From contig CM030360.1 of NCBI GenBank assembly GCA_017893485.1, positions 147,417,249 to 147,481,248 of the forward strand: a stretch of 64,000 nt of DNA, written 5' to 3'. Positions 32,499 through 45,420 of the stretch are shown here, piece by piece. The notes beneath the pieces were generated by a model. The model did no database searches and was not told where the DNA came from. It was given only the letters and a program-made list of their open reading frames with translations. Every line of letters starts with the position of its first letter. Positions within the stretch are counted from its first letter, which is position 1. Origin of the DNA: Hemerocallis citrina. Lineage: Eukaryota; Streptophyta; Magnoliopsida; Asparagales; Asphodelaceae. Position numbers and translations under genes: made by a program.

Positions 32499-34937
32499 GA
32501 GTCTGCATCTAGCACTTGTGTCCCTAGGCTTGGTTTTACGCATGTGGTTTTCCTGTTTTCTACACCTGACACTTAGTTTAGTTCCACTTGATGTTTTATG
32601 TTACCTGTCATTTCGTTCCTTCCATATTCCTTTAGTACTTGTTGTTTAAGAATTAGGAGTTATGATCTTTATTTTGTTTGTTTGTTTATTTTTATATTTC
32701 TCACACCATTTATGGCTGACCTCTTTAGTTTAGGGGTTAGGAATCATCTCTAGCCTCACATGTTGCAGGTTGTTGCTTAGAGTTGGAGATGGAATGCTTA
32801 AGTTGGTTTTGAGATATATTTGACTCTCAAGAGTTTGTGTAGATTTGTAATATCAGTTTTTGAGATAAACTAGTGTTGTAAATAAAGAGAATATTGAGTT
32901 GAGTTGTTTTGATTTCCGCTGTGCATTGTAAATGATTTGTTGTAATAAAAGTTGAAAATTTTAGTGGTGTTGATTATGTTTAATATTATATTGAAGTGGA
33001 TCACTGGGAATGTGCCACGTATTTTCTAAGATATCTGATTAGAAATTCGGGGCGCTACATTACCGAAGCGGTCCACCTTTTTAAAATATAAGATTGAGGC
33101 AGGAAATCAACAAACTCATTCCTCAATACCACAAGGATGTATCTACAAGGAATTCCCTCCACTTCAAATTTACCACAAGTGCAAGACCCAGCATTGTCCA
33201 TTCCTTTATAGAACACATCTCTTGTTTTATCAGATTTTACTGACTTTACCATTCGCCTCACAATATAGTGTCGCACACTACCATCGTCAACTTTCATTAA
33301 AGATGCATAATTCAAGCTTTCAACTAATTCAGCTTGAAATACATGAAATTTCGATCTAGTGTACAGCTCAGACATTTGTGTCACAATTTCAAAATCAGTT
33401 TGCAGCTTTGGTTTTGTATGAAGAGTGGTGTAGTCAGCTGCTAACTGATTTTGTCTTTGTTTCCTTATTGCCCTTTCAAACCTCGTCATAAATTCATGTA
33501 AAGAATTTTTGCTATTAACATACTTATCCACAAAAGCATTCATACTTTCTGATCTCTGAGTTGTGCGAATTCCAGCAGTAAAAATATGCATAGCATAAGC
33601 TGGTATCCACTTCTCACGAAGCTCATAAATGTCAGAAATCTAAGGATTACCTGTTATTGTAATATGTATCAAGTACTAATACTACTAAAACATTCTCAAA
33701 CATAGCTATAATTTATTGAAACAAGTAATACCTGCAATTTGCACATTAGCATTCATTACGTCATTCCATCTCATCTCAAACTCTTCCAGGGTCTCTGATT
33801 CCCAGATGCAACTATGAAATGGAATGCTAAAATCACTATTCAGGCCCGGACCACCAAGCTTATCGAGAAGCTTTTTAAGAATGTGCCACATGCAAAGCCT
33901 GTGGCTCGAACCGGGAAAACACATGCGAATTGCATTCTCCATTGCAGGATCTTGATCTGTAATGATAACTTTTGGTGGAGACCCACCCATTGTTTCACCC
34001 CACTTTTCAAACAACCAAACAAAAGACTCGGTGGTCTCTTTATTTATGAAAGTCCGCACCAAAATTGACAGATTGACCATGGTGATTAACTCCAGTAAAT
34101 AGAGCAAAAACCAACTTGTATTCATTGGTATCATATGTGGTATCAAAAATTAGCACTTCACCAAAATGCTTGTAAGCCTTCCTGGCAATAGCATCAACCC
34201 AAAACACATGAGTTAATTTGTTGTCTTCATCAACCTTGTAATGAAAACAGAAAGAAGGATTCATCTCTTTTTCCTCTTGCAAGTGCTCCAGCAATATATC
34301 AACATCATAAGCTCTCATCCCATCCTTCTCTCTTTGCAACGAATTTCTAATGTCTTCTTCAGTACAATTAATATTACTGAAACCTTCATTTTCTATTTCC
34401 ATGAAGGACATAAACTCTGAAGTTCTTATGTTAGCCTCTTTGAAGGAACTAAGTAAACTTTTTTTGGGCTTCAGAAACAGTTCTATTACACCTTAAAAAT
34501 TGTTGCTTTCTAGGTGTAACACAAATATGGGTGTGCTCTTCAACAAACCTTCGGATTGACCATCTCCCGTCATCTTCCTTTTGCATTCGTATTTGAGCCA
34601 TACACCCTTCTTTCGTCACAGCCTTTTTTCTTCTCTTGATCAAATTCGAAGAAGACGATTCTTCAATATTGGCAACATTCACACCAACTGTATCTACCGG
34701 CTTACCTTGCTTTGAGCATACAAATTGTTGTGAATACCTCTCTTTCGTAGTAGTGTCAATCATTGTTGCAAACTTGCGTACTGAAAAACCAATTAATTTT
34801 GCATATCTTTTATAAAATTCATATCCTTCGTCTAATGTTGCAAATACTAAACCAACAAATGGTTTAGAAGCATCATCAACGTCCCTCCAACCGGACTGAG
34901 CATCTTGGCTTAGTAATTCTTCATTTTCAACCTCCAT

Positions 34938-35525
34938 CCTTCATAGGAGAATAAGACAACAAACATTAAAAAAAAAGCTACAACTTTAAATTAACACAAA
35001 TGAAAAAGTCTAACAGACTACATTCTGAAGCTACAAGTAATAAAGTCTTCATACTAAGGGGATATGAAACTTAGTGTTTAAAAATTTTAAGTATGCCCAG
35101 ATTTTGGACAGTTAAATATTTTTCTTTTTTGGGAGAAACATCCATAGTTAAATGGCAAGCAACCCTCAGCTCCTTCCTCTAAAATATTAGTACACGTACA
35201 CAAACACGCAAAGGATTTGACTTCCCAATTTTGATTTTATGGAATCGATAGGCATAAAAAAAAACCACCCATTAACAAAACTATTAGCAGTGATCATGAA
35301 GCAAATCTCAAAAGTATCAAAAACTAGACTGCATATTACATGCATTTTGTGTGCTTATATGCATGTGTCATGTCCACATCTCAAAATTCAATATACTAGT
35401 ATGAATATTATTTGTTATTCTAAATGTACTAGTACGAATACTAGTACGAATATTATCAAAGCATAATGTAAGGGCTAAAAATATAAGAACAAACTAGAAG
35501 CATTTGTAAAGGAAATAAAATTTGA
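34938..35525. other. MULE region between transposase start and right inverted repeat
   Basis: AT-rich, no coding signal seen. It is upstream of the transposase ATG and probably holds its 5' untranslated region and promoter. Confidence 0.45.
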
Positions 35526-36143
35526 GAATGAGCCGAGAAATCGAAACCCTTATCGCAGTTGGGGTTTTCCGTCGGAGAGAGAGAACGAACTTGTGAGAGC
35601 TCTGCTTTGGTGCTGAGACTGTGAGACGACAACGGAGTTAGGGGCTGATCGATTATACCCCTTTTACTCCTCGACAGATCTGAAGATAAGCGACTGGAGA
35701 TTTAACTTGATAGCGGGTTTAGGGCTTACACAAGTGACGAAGTAAGAGAGCGGGAGAGAAGAGCTCCACTTCGCTCTCTTCTATTAGGGTTTCGAAGAGA
35801 GGTGGATTAGGGTTTCGAAGATGGAGATCAGGAGTGAGAGCGTGAGAAGAGAAGAGAAAGGGATTAGGGTTGTGAAGAGAGCGGGACGATCTTCGAGAGC
35901 GGGAGAGAGAGCGGGAGAAGATAAGAGTTGGGATTAGGGTTTGGATCGATAGAGAGCGGGAAAGAAGTGAGCGTGAGAAGATAAGGGATAAAAGCAGCCA
36001 TCGATTATACCCCTTTTACCCCTCACTATATCTGAAGATAAGCGGCTGTCGATCTCAGCCGTCCGATTGCGATCAAGATCGATCGGATGGCTGAGATCTC
36101 CAGCTCCCGATAAGGAATCCAGCTTCCCAGCTCTTAATAGATT

Positions 36144-36146
<3 letters not shown>
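35526..36146 (-). repeat. MULE right terminal inverted repeat
   Basis: Inverted partner of 25184-25728, nearly identical over the outer 500 bp. Reads GATAAGGAATCCAGCTTCCC and CCAGCTCTTAATAG at the terminus. Confidence 0.85.

Positions 36147-36218
<72 letters not shown>
36147..36218. repeat. (TA)n microsatellite at the right MULE end
   Basis: About 70 bp of TA between the MULE end and the palindromic MITE. Confidence 0.95.
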
Positions 36219-36223
<5 letters not shown>

Positions 36224-36388
36224 AAAGGGATATGAGCAACTTGCTCATTTAGTAAATGAGCAAGTAATGAGGTGGCATGCATGTGATACATTGAGTATCT
36301 AACCACTTTTAATATTTTCCAATCACATGCATGCCACCTCATCACTTGCTCATTTACTAAATGAGCAAGTTGCTCATATCCCTTTTAC

Positions 36389-36390
<2 letters not shown>
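36219..36390. mobile_element. palindromic MITE, copy 1 (172 bp), in a TA microsatellite
   Basis: Ends GGGTAAAAGGGATATGAGCA and its complement; the arms pair over about 69 bp with one mismatch, leaving a loop of about 33 bp. It is flanked by (TA)n on both sides, so TA is the likely target. Rice Micron is a known microsatellite-targeting MITE with similar behaviour; no sequence link is claimed. Confidence 0.85.

Positions 36391-36454
<64 letters not shown>
36391..36454. repeat. (TA)n microsatellite right of the MITE
   Basis: About 64 bp of AT. With 36147-36218 it probably was one tract before the MITE inserted. Confidence 0.9.
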
Positions 36455-36456
<2 letters not shown>

Positions 36457-36591
36457 TTCACTCTCTCATATTTCTTCACTTTTTAGTCTCTCCCTCGCTC
36501 TCTCCAAATCCAAACCCAAAACCCAAATCAAAACCACCTCGAATACACTGAGTCTCCCCTACCTTCGACATCCCGATCTCCTCCCGTCGCC

Positions 36592-36965
36592 ATGTCAACC
36601 CCCCCCCCCCCCCCCCCCCCCCCCCGACCGCCTCCCCTTCGACCTCAACCTCAACTCCTCCTCCCTCATCTCTGAAGACGACGCCTCCGACAACTTCGAG
36701 GATCTCTTGCCATTGGCTGAACCTGAAACCAAGATCAAGGTAATTCATTAGTGATTCGATTCTCTCTGATTGATTATCCAGTTCTCCTCGAAATTTTATT
36801 CTAAAACTTTTTTTTTGGACACCTTATTGAAGTTATTTTTTTGGATTGAATTGAGCAGGGTTTGCTGGAGGAGTTGGAGGCGAATGATTGGAACAATGTA
36901 TGTGAATGATTGAACGATGTACGACGCCTTACAGTTCACCATTCCGCTCCTCTGCTTCCGATTAT
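36592..36965 (+). pseudogene. TOG/ARM-repeat-like gene fragment (two exons, nonsense)
   Basis: A CT-rich 5' untranslated stretch (36455-36591) leads to ATG 36592 (Met-Ser-Thr), a run of C, then DRLPFDLNLNSSS, ISEDDASDNFEDLLPLAEPE and TKIK to a GT donor at 36740. Exon 2 (36859-36965) gives GLLEELEANDWNNVCE, a TGA, then LNDVRRLTVHHSAPLLPI, to donor AT|GTAAGA. The W-x-x-V-C-E-x-L-N-x-V-R-R pattern resembles the first helices of plant ARM/TOG-type proteins; this is from memory and moderate. The TGA falls where one residue of the helix is expected. With the present C-run the ATG is out of frame with the rest. No further exons follow before 37250. Confidence 0.5.
36599..36625 (+). repeat. poly-C run of 27 bases
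   Basis: It lies just after the ATG of the TOG-like fragment. Its length decides the reading frame and is hard to sequence correctly. Confidence 0.85.
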
Positions 36966-37254
36966 GTAAGATTTACTTTTGCCCCTTATTTATTTTTCAT
37001 ACGTGATTTGTTAGTCAAACATGATTGCATATATTTTACTGTTTATATGGCTTTTCATATGCTGCATCGCTCACGAAAACGTGTCATAGGAATGTGTCCA
37101 CGGGCAAACCTAGTACTATAATAAAACTACATCCAAACAAACTACTTTTTTAGAATTCAATCATTTTCAAAATTTTCTTTTTTACTAGAGTAATCTTTAT
37201 AGATTGGATACATTTTATAACCAACCAAACACCCCTAACAGAACAATATGTACA

Positions 37255-37354
37255 CTAATCATCTCGTAAAGCATGATAGAACTTTGCGAGCTTTTTCTGT
37301 AATTTTCCAGTTCGACGGAGAGCTTCAAACTCTGGCTTAACACAGATGACATGC
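37255..37354 (-). pseudogene. orphan terminal exon of an unknown gene
   Basis: On -, TTTTACAG| acceptor then HVICVKPEFEALRRTGKLQ and KKLAKFYHALRDD, stop TAG at 37257-37255. The basic helical composition and clean acceptor look like a real last exon, but no upstream exon is visible before the + gene at 37668, so it is a fragment. I do not recognise the protein. Confidence 0.35.
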
Positions 37355-37667
37355 CTGTAAAATGTAACCCTAATTTTAGGAAAGTCGTACAGAAACCTAG
37401 TAAAATCCTTTACAAAGTGAAAAGAATCAGTTAGGACAAAACAGAGAGCCAGTTCATAAGAAAACCATCTATCTAAATTTACAAAAACCAGGTGTAGATC
37501 GGTAACCTTAATTAACTTAACTTAAACCATTTTTTTGAAAAAATTTGCCACCATAACAAATTTACCCTTCTACCCATCCCTTTTCCTTCTCCTTCATCCC
37601 CACCCGGCCCCCTCAAAGTTACCAAAAACACCCTCCAAATCCCGCGAATTCCCATCTCGCCGGATAA

Positions 37668-38066
37668 ATGACCGGAAACCCTGACCCTAATTTCAAAATG
37701 CTCCCCAACTTCCAAACCCTAACCCTAATCCTCTCCCTCTTCTTCTCATCCGCATCCTCCTTTCCCCTCTCCCCTTCCCCTTCCGCTGCGCCGTCGCCTT
37801 CGCCTTCGCCTTCGCCGTCTCCGACATCCGAGCCCGCCGGAAACGGAGTCTTCTTCACGTGCCCCTTCGACAAGGCCGACTGCCACGTCACTATCCCCCA
37901 CGTCCCGCACACGCGGAGGGGCGCGAGTCTTGAGGAGCTCAATTTCGGTAGGAAATTAGGGATCGTGTTCGCCGCCGCTGCCGTTTTGCTGCAGGTGGTG
38001 TTTGGGGCGTTTCTCGTTTACAAACGGGTCCAGCTGGAGCGGATCCATTTGAAAGGAAATTATTGA
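37668..38066 (+). CDS. small Pro/Ser-rich type I membrane protein, unknown function
   Basis: An intact single-exon frame of 132 codons. The second Met (37698, residue 11, MLPNFQTLTLILSLFFSSAS) gives a better signal peptide than the first. Residues about 33-57 are a Ser-Pro repeat (PSPSPSPSPT) of the kind O-glycosylated in cell-wall arabinogalactan proteins. Then come two Cys in TCPFDKADC, and one membrane span at about 97-118 ending VYKRVQLERIHLKGNY inside. It would sit in the plasma or endomembrane with the Pro-rich part outside. The frame is GC-rich with strong C-ended codons, unlike the AT-rich flanks, which supports a real host gene. I do not recognise the family. Confidence 0.65.
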   Translation: MTGNPDPNFKMLPNFQTLTLILSLFFSSASSFPLSPSPSAAPSPSPSPSPSPTSEPAGNGVFFTCPFDKADCHVTIPHVPHTRRGASLEELNFGRKLGIVFAAAAVLLQVVFGAFLVYKRVQLERIHLKGNY

Positions 38067-38445
38067 TTTCGGAAAAGATGAGATTTTTGGAGATGGAAAG
38101 TGCAAAAAAAAGAAGGGGCTTGTGTGTATATATTTGGGGTTTTGTTGATAAAAGGTTGGAAGATTTTCTTGTAATTAGTTCATTGGTTTGGGAATGAAGG
38201 AAATGGAGGGATTTATTATATTTTATTATATTTTATTTTTTTAAAAAATTACTGGCTGACCTGAAATTCGCGAATTTGGAATTGAGCTTGTTGTTGAGTA
38301 CTCTGCGGCGTCGTTGGAAAAGGGTAACATTTTTAATTGCTAATTGATAGTGATTATCTGTTTCTTAGATTTCAGTCGGGTATACATTGATGTGATTATA
38401 TAGGATGAATTTATGGATATATTGTAATTTGCACATGCAGCATAC

Positions 38446-38449
<4 letters not shown>
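38067..38449 (+). other. downstream region of the small membrane protein gene
   Basis: Probably the 3' untranslated region; TTTATTATATTTTATTATAT near 38211 may serve for polyadenylation. No other signal seen. Confidence 0.35.

Positions 38450-38490
<41 letters not shown>
38450..38490. repeat. (TA)n microsatellite left of MITE copy 2
   Basis: About 40 bp; the run resumes in broken form at 38663-38690 after the MITE. Confidence 0.9.
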
Positions 38491-38492
<2 letters not shown>

Positions 38493-38662
38493 AAAAAAGG
38501 GGTACGAGCAACTTGCTCATTTAGTAAATAAGCAATTGATTATGTGGCATACATGTGATTGGAAAATCATTAAAAGGGTTAGTTGTCCAATGTATCACAT
38601 GCATGCCACATAATCAATTGCTCATTTACTAAATGAGCAAGTTGCTCATATCCCTTTTACCC
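38491..38662. mobile_element. palindromic MITE, copy 2 (172 bp), in a TA microsatellite
   Basis: Same family, same length and same setting as 36219-36390 (ends GGAAAAAAGGGGTACGAGCA and GCTCATATCCCTTTTACCC). The left terminus has drifted. Confidence 0.85.
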
Positions 38663-39019
38663 ATATATTATATATATATATATATATATTAAATAATAAG
38701 ACATAATCTGGTACAAACTTTTACTTTATATAAGTACCACTTTTGTAATATATAATTTAAAAAAATTATGATATTGTTTGGTATCGAAGCTAAGACCTTA
38801 TTTATATTAGTTATATATGTGCATTGCACGTGTTTGTTTGATTTCAATGCACGTGTTTGTTTGATTACAAATTGAGTTTGTTTGGTGACAAACTCTCCCA
38901 TTAAAATAGTAGAGATGTGCTAATTTTATTAAGGTGTTTGCGAATGCTTACAAACTGTATAGGAGTACATATTTCTCCCGTATGATTAGAAAAGAGACAG
39001 CATGTGTACTGTACCCACA
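38663..39019. other. AT-rich DNA, nothing recognised
   Basis: Apart from the remaining TA tract and a short repeat of GCACGTGTTTGTTTGATT at 38820-38870, I see no feature. Confidence 0.45.
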
Positions 39020-39992
39020 TTTTTTTTTTGAAGGAAAAGGTGGAGTATGGCCACCCTGTTTCATTAATAAGGAGTCAATAAAATAAACTCAAAGTACTGA
39101 GCCAAGTACAGATCCTACAATACATAAAAGAAAACATAAATCCTCCTCTAGCATGGGGGGTGGGACAACAGGATGGTACGTACATGCTTCCACACACAAA
39201 AAAGTACATCAAAGCATCTAACTCTTCCCCCCAAAAGTACAACAAAACAACAAAAAATCCCCCCAACAAAACCCTCGAGCGGTGGGGATCAATCAGTAGT
39301 GTCGTCTCATCACTCAGTCGATCGTCGATCCGATCTGGACTTCCTCGTCATCGTACTCCTCTATCTGGAAGACACTAGCATTCTCCCACGATGACCTGTT
39401 GCAGTGACAATAGTACAAAATAAAATAAGATGTACAATATGAGTCAAATTACCCGAAATACTATTACTAGTCCCACAAAAGTAACAGTTATTCCTATCTA
39501 GCCAAAGAACCCAGGTCGTAGCAGCGATAGCAATAAGCCAGGCCTCTCTCATAGTTCGTTTCTCATTGGTGAAATTAGTGCCGACCCAGAGGTCCTCATA
39601 CTTACATGGGTGCTCACTTGTACCCAGGGCACTAAGAACTTCGGCAAGAACTGCTTTGCTCCTGGGACACTCCAGGAATAGATGATCCCTAGTCTCAGGG
39701 GCCGCATTGCAGAGCCCACAGATAGTATTCGTGCTTGGTTGGCGTTTAGCCAGGTTCTCTCTAGTTAGGATGGCATCGTTCAGAACAAGCCATAGGAAGA
39801 TCTTTATTTTTAGTAGGGTTTTCGCCCTCTATATGATACCCGACAATTCGGGCGACATCCCCTGAAATGAATACGGTTATAGAGGGAGCGAACAGTGAAA
39901 GTGCCACTCTTCTCGAGGCCCCACGATTGCCTGTCCGACCCCTGAGAGCACTCAATTTCAGATCTGGCTCTATGGTTTTGCAGCTCTATGAG
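39020..39992 (-). pseudogene. L1-type LINE 3' end with zf-RVT domain
   Basis: On -, the frame reads GLEKSGTFTVRSLYNRI, a frameshifted stretch, then KIKIFLWLVLNDAILTREN, CGLCNAAPETRDHLFLEC and TWVLWLDRNNCYFCG, the reverse-transcriptase zinc-binding domain found at the C-terminus of plant L1 ORF2. It stops at 39361. A T-run at 39020-39029 on + is the poly(A) tail. The upstream part of ORF2 is beyond the LTR that interrupts it at 39993. Confidence 0.85.
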
Positions 39993-40178
39993 TGTAACAC
40001 CCCGCAAAATTGGAAATGATAATTTTGTTCTCGTGTGTGAAAGTGCCACTCTTCTCGAGGCCCTACGATTGCCTGTCCGGCCCCTGAGAGCACTCAATTT
40101 CGGATCTGGCTATGTGGTTTTGCAGCTCTATGAGTGTAGTACCCCGCAAAATTGGAAATGACAATTTTGCCCTCATGT
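39895..40178 (+). repeat. 142-bp tandem duplication across the LINE/LTR junction
   Basis: GTGAAAGTGCCACTCTTCTC recurs at 39895 and 40037. Each copy holds about 98 bp of LINE and the first 44 bp of the LTR, so the LTR start appears twice (39993 TGTAACACC and 40135 TGTAGTACC). The copies differ at about ten sites. Confidence 0.9.
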
Positions 40179-40974
40179 GTTACGCACGTGTATTTTGTAA
40201 CGTGTTTTCACTACGTATCTTGATTTCCAACTCTTTATATATTACCCGTATTGATTTTATCTTATTTGTGTCAACTCAAATGCAATATTTCCATCTCAGT
40301 ATTTTTACGTGTTTTTTATGTGTTTTTGATGCACGTGTCGATAATGTATTTCCACCGCTACGTGCAATATTTTTTATGCGTTTAAATTATTTATTTTAGG
40401 TATTTAAATCTATTTTAATAAACAGAAATTCATTTCCTCTATTTTTGATTGAGATAATTTTGTACGTGTAATGCACGTGTTTCTACGTAAGTAGTAAGTA
40501 CGTCGTGAAATATATAAAATTAGTAAATGTAATTTTTTTTATGTTATTTTCGATTATATTTTAAAAATTTTCCGTTGATAATATCGATTCCACATTTTTA
40601 TATTTTACATGCAACGCAAGTATTATCGGTAAACATATTTAAGTGTATCTGTTTTCAAAAATAAATTTCGGAGTGTATGTAGCACCCCGTAATTTTTAAA
40701 GATTATAAAATAGTAATATATAATATATATATAAGTTGAATAATGTGGCTGTTTGTATAAAATGTTAATACTTGATGGCATTATGGAATTAATGTTGAAA
40801 TGTGGTATGTTATGGGGGGTCCCACGTGAGCAACAACATGCCTTGAGCAACATGATTCCTTGCTTGGCTATTGATTGTGCCAGATGACATGGCCATTTAA
40901 GGGGGCCCACGGTGAGAATCAAAGTGTGATGGTTTCACTTTTACCTTGGACTGACGGGTTGGCTGGGTGTTAGA

Positions 40975-43101
<2,127 letters not shown>

Positions 43102-43217
43102 GTGTTAGAAGAGGAAGAGGTGGGGGTTAGAGCTTTGGAGAGGTGGTAAGATGAAGAGTTGGGAGTTTTAGGAGTTAAGAAAGTGAAGGGTTGAAAATTA
43201 AATTGAGTAATTTATTA

Positions 43218-43395
43218 GGGGGTAGTGCTAGCTACACCTACTACCAACTCTACTACATTTTTCTTTACTACCTTAAGTGGCACACTATTAGTGGAGGTTA
43301 TTGTAGAGTGGGTGGTAGAAACATTCAATAGTAATGTGCCACCTAAGGTAGTAAAGGAAAATGTAGTAGATTTGGTAGTTGGTGTAGCATTACCC
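43218..43395. mobile_element. foldback MITE (178 bp)
   Basis: Arms of about 80 bp pair (GGGTAGTGCTAGCTACACC ... GGTGTAGCATTACCC; both arms carry TACTACCTTA-like and TGGCACA motifs). TTTATTA flanks both sides (43211-43217 and 43396-43402); a 9-bp duplication with one mismatch is also possible, which would suit a MULE-type MITE. The 3' LTR at about 63661 lacks it. Confidence 0.85.
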
Positions 43396-43437
43396 TTTAT
43401 TATGTGTAATTTTACGCTTTGATCCATAAACTTGTCC

Positions 43438-43640
43438 TATAAATAGCACCCTCCTCCTTCTCATTTCACACACCAAAAAGTAAATTAAATAAGAGAAAGA
43501 AAAAGAAAGAGAGAATGAGTGTTCTTGTGCTTTGGAGTAATCTTGCTAGGAGGAGAAGGAAATTGCTAAGATTGCTTGGAGCTAGGAGCTAGAAGTAACA
43601 TCTTCTTCTTTATTTGCATCTTCATTAGATGTGGGTGTCC
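43438..43640 (+). promoter_or_regulatory. TATA box and donor-like motif of the LARD 5' LTR
   Basis: TATAAATAG at 43438-43446; TTAGAT|GTGGGTGTCCC with GT at 43631. The 3' LTR has AGAG|GTGGGTGTTCCC, so the 5' copy has lost the G before GT. Confidence 0.5.
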
Positions 43641-44180
43641 CTATACTTTCTAATTGTAGAACAATGCATGCTAAGTAATAAATAATGAATAGTATGAAAG
43701 TTCTTATGTGATTTATGCTATTGTATAAGAATGATACAAGATCTTGTTATGATAAGCATCATGTTAATGAGAAAAGAACTAATTAATTCTACCATGCACT
43801 AGTATACATAAATGAAGAAAAGAATTGATTGTATGAAAAATATTGAAAATTCTTCTTTTGATAAGCAAATTGATTTTTGTGAGTCAATGGGATACCAATG
43901 AACTCATTGTGATTTGTTTATAAAATATATGGTATGATACTTTGATTAAATTGAAAATTTATGTTCACTAGTGACAAGAAATAATTCGATAGTTAGTTTT
44001 ATTTTCGAAAATACAAATCTGTAACCTATGAGTTACTGTTGGAAAGTGAACTCAGTTTTTATAAGATAATTTTAGTCTAATAAGAGAATTAGATCAATGG
44101 AGAATCGAAATTTTGTGAGATGGAATAACAGAGAAACCTAACAAAAGCTTAGGAAGACTCTTTACATCGTTGGGTGCACT

Positions 44181-44379
44181 CGGCCAAGTGGTTTGGCGTT
44201 TGCGCTGGCTTTCTGTTGGCTCGGGTTCGAATCTTGTTAAGCCTTTTTTTTTAATAAATCCATAACTCAAGAATGGGTATAAGGGCAATTCAGGGTGAGA
44301 TTTGGACACAGAGTCCACTTGGACTCTTGGTTCGGTGTGTGTCCTTGGTCGCTGCTTGGCTGCTCACGGGTTCGAAACC
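44181..44379 (+). other. two tandem tRNA-like A/B-box modules
   Basis: Module 1: CGGCCAAGTGGTTTGGCG (A-box-like, 44181) and GGTTCGAATC (44224-44233). Module 2: preceded by TCCACTTGGACT, B box GGTTCGAAAC at 44369. Each is followed by a T-rich run. Confidence 0.5.
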
Positions 44380-45350
44380 CATGGGTGACTTTTATTTTTT
44401 GTGTTTTTAAAGAAATTGATGAGTTTTAAAACTCTTTATAAATTAAAGAGGAAAAAAACCCTAGTGTTCTTATAAAGTGATGGGGTAATTATAAAAAAAT
44501 GAGTTTCAAAGATTTCCATGTATTTTTGAGAAATAAAAGTGACCTTGAGATAGAATGAGATTTGTATTCAAAGTAAATCATTTAAGAGCATGATTTATAT
44601 CATTAGAAGAAAGGTAAAATGTCGACATGAGAATTAATTTGTCTTTGATGAGATTATTCAATTATGATGAGTAGGAAATACTTGATTAGTATATGTGCTT
44701 AATTTGTTAATGAGTTTTAAATTGGATGAATTCATGTTTTTAATTAAGAATGGACAAATGAATCATGACTGGTGTTAAGATGAGACATTGATTAAATTGT
44801 GAAATAAGTTGAAGATGAAAATAAACTAAGTTTAAGACATATTTACTGAAGGGTATGTGTACCCATGGATTCTTGTACATGAAAAAGTTGTGAATTAGAG
44901 TTAGTGTGTACCACCCCGAATTCCAAATAAGTACGAATTCGAGATTCCACAGGATCTTTACTTCACTTCGTACAATTTTACAAGGAAATTAAAACTTTTC
45001 TCAATAGTACATCAGAGTTTGTTTACATTGATACACAGCGGAAGACAAAATAAATTACAATTGAATATGATCACAACATCTTTAACTTTTAAACAAAACA
45101 GCAACACCATATCCACTTTATAATTCCATGAACATCCATACCTGCATGTAAGACTGTGGGTACGTTAGTCGCTTACAACTGACGAAAATGTTATACTCGG
45201 CTATCCTCTCTATACCGGGAATAGTATAACGATCTCATTACTTTAATAAAAACATAACAGTTGAATGAATAATAAAGTGTTAATGTGACTACGCTAAACA
45301 TGTAAGTGTAAGTCATGCCTTAATGTCTAATGCACACAATTTATACTAGG

Positions 45351-45420
45351 ATGACACTAATGCACACTTGTTCGGATTCTATGCATCCCATACTACATAG
45401 GTCCGAGGGCAAGCGCCTAC
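45351..45420 (-). promoter_or_regulatory. conserved LTR block
   Basis: On -, GCTTGCCCTCGGACC, TATGTAGTATGGGATGCATA and AACAAGTGTGCATTAGTGT. Confidence 0.55.

Larger units (their letters stand above)
30151..33059 (+). mobile_element. solo LTR (2909 bp) inside the MULE transposase gene
   Basis: Starts TGTAGAACCCCGTATTTTC, ends AAATTCGGGGCGCTACA, with TTACC on both sides (30146-30150 and 33060-33064). It is diverged from the other LTRs but keeps the TATA-poor start, a donor motif (TCTAAG|GTGAGATATA, GT at 30761) and the conserved block. Confidence 0.95.
29733..34937 (-). pseudogene. FAR1-like MULE transposase, split by a solo LTR and frameshifted
   Basis: Starts at ATG 34937 (MEVENEELLSQD). 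In order: FAR1-type zinc-binding domain (GYEFYKRYAKLIGFSVRKF, then CMAQIRMQ, RRFVEEHTH); a MULE transposase core (IFDTTYDTNEYKLVFALFTG, PPKVIITDQDPAMENAI, HRLCMWHIL); a GT-AG intron near 33652-33730; and a SWIM-like finger (CTCGKFEVEGIPCRY) whose last ligand is Tyr instead of His. Lesions: one extra T in a seven-base run at 34459-34465, a shift near 34050-34075, and a TAG just after the intron. At 33060 the gene is cut by the solo LTR; after its target duplication the same frame resumes at 30150 and ends at 29733 with a Lys-rich, Cys-containing tail (CRLCKKLVNFF). It is dead as it stands. Confidence 0.85.
25184..36146 (-). mobile_element. Mutator-like (MULE) transposon with long terminal inverted repeats and FAR1-like transposase
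   Basis: Both ends read inwards as GTAAGTC/GTAAATC then TATTAAGAGCTGGGAAGC. The inverted repeats are about 545 bp (left) and 620 bp (right). The transposase gene is on -. Net size is about 8.0 kb after removing the solo LTR at 30151-33059. Both ends abut (TA)n, so the target duplication cannot be read. Inside are a broken transposase gene, two opposed 45-bp arrays, a duplicated segment and a small internal derivative. Confidence 0.85.

Noticed and set aside
43215..43427. Frames on both strands around 43.3 kb
   Set aside because: They come from the palindromic MITE; mirrored peptides.
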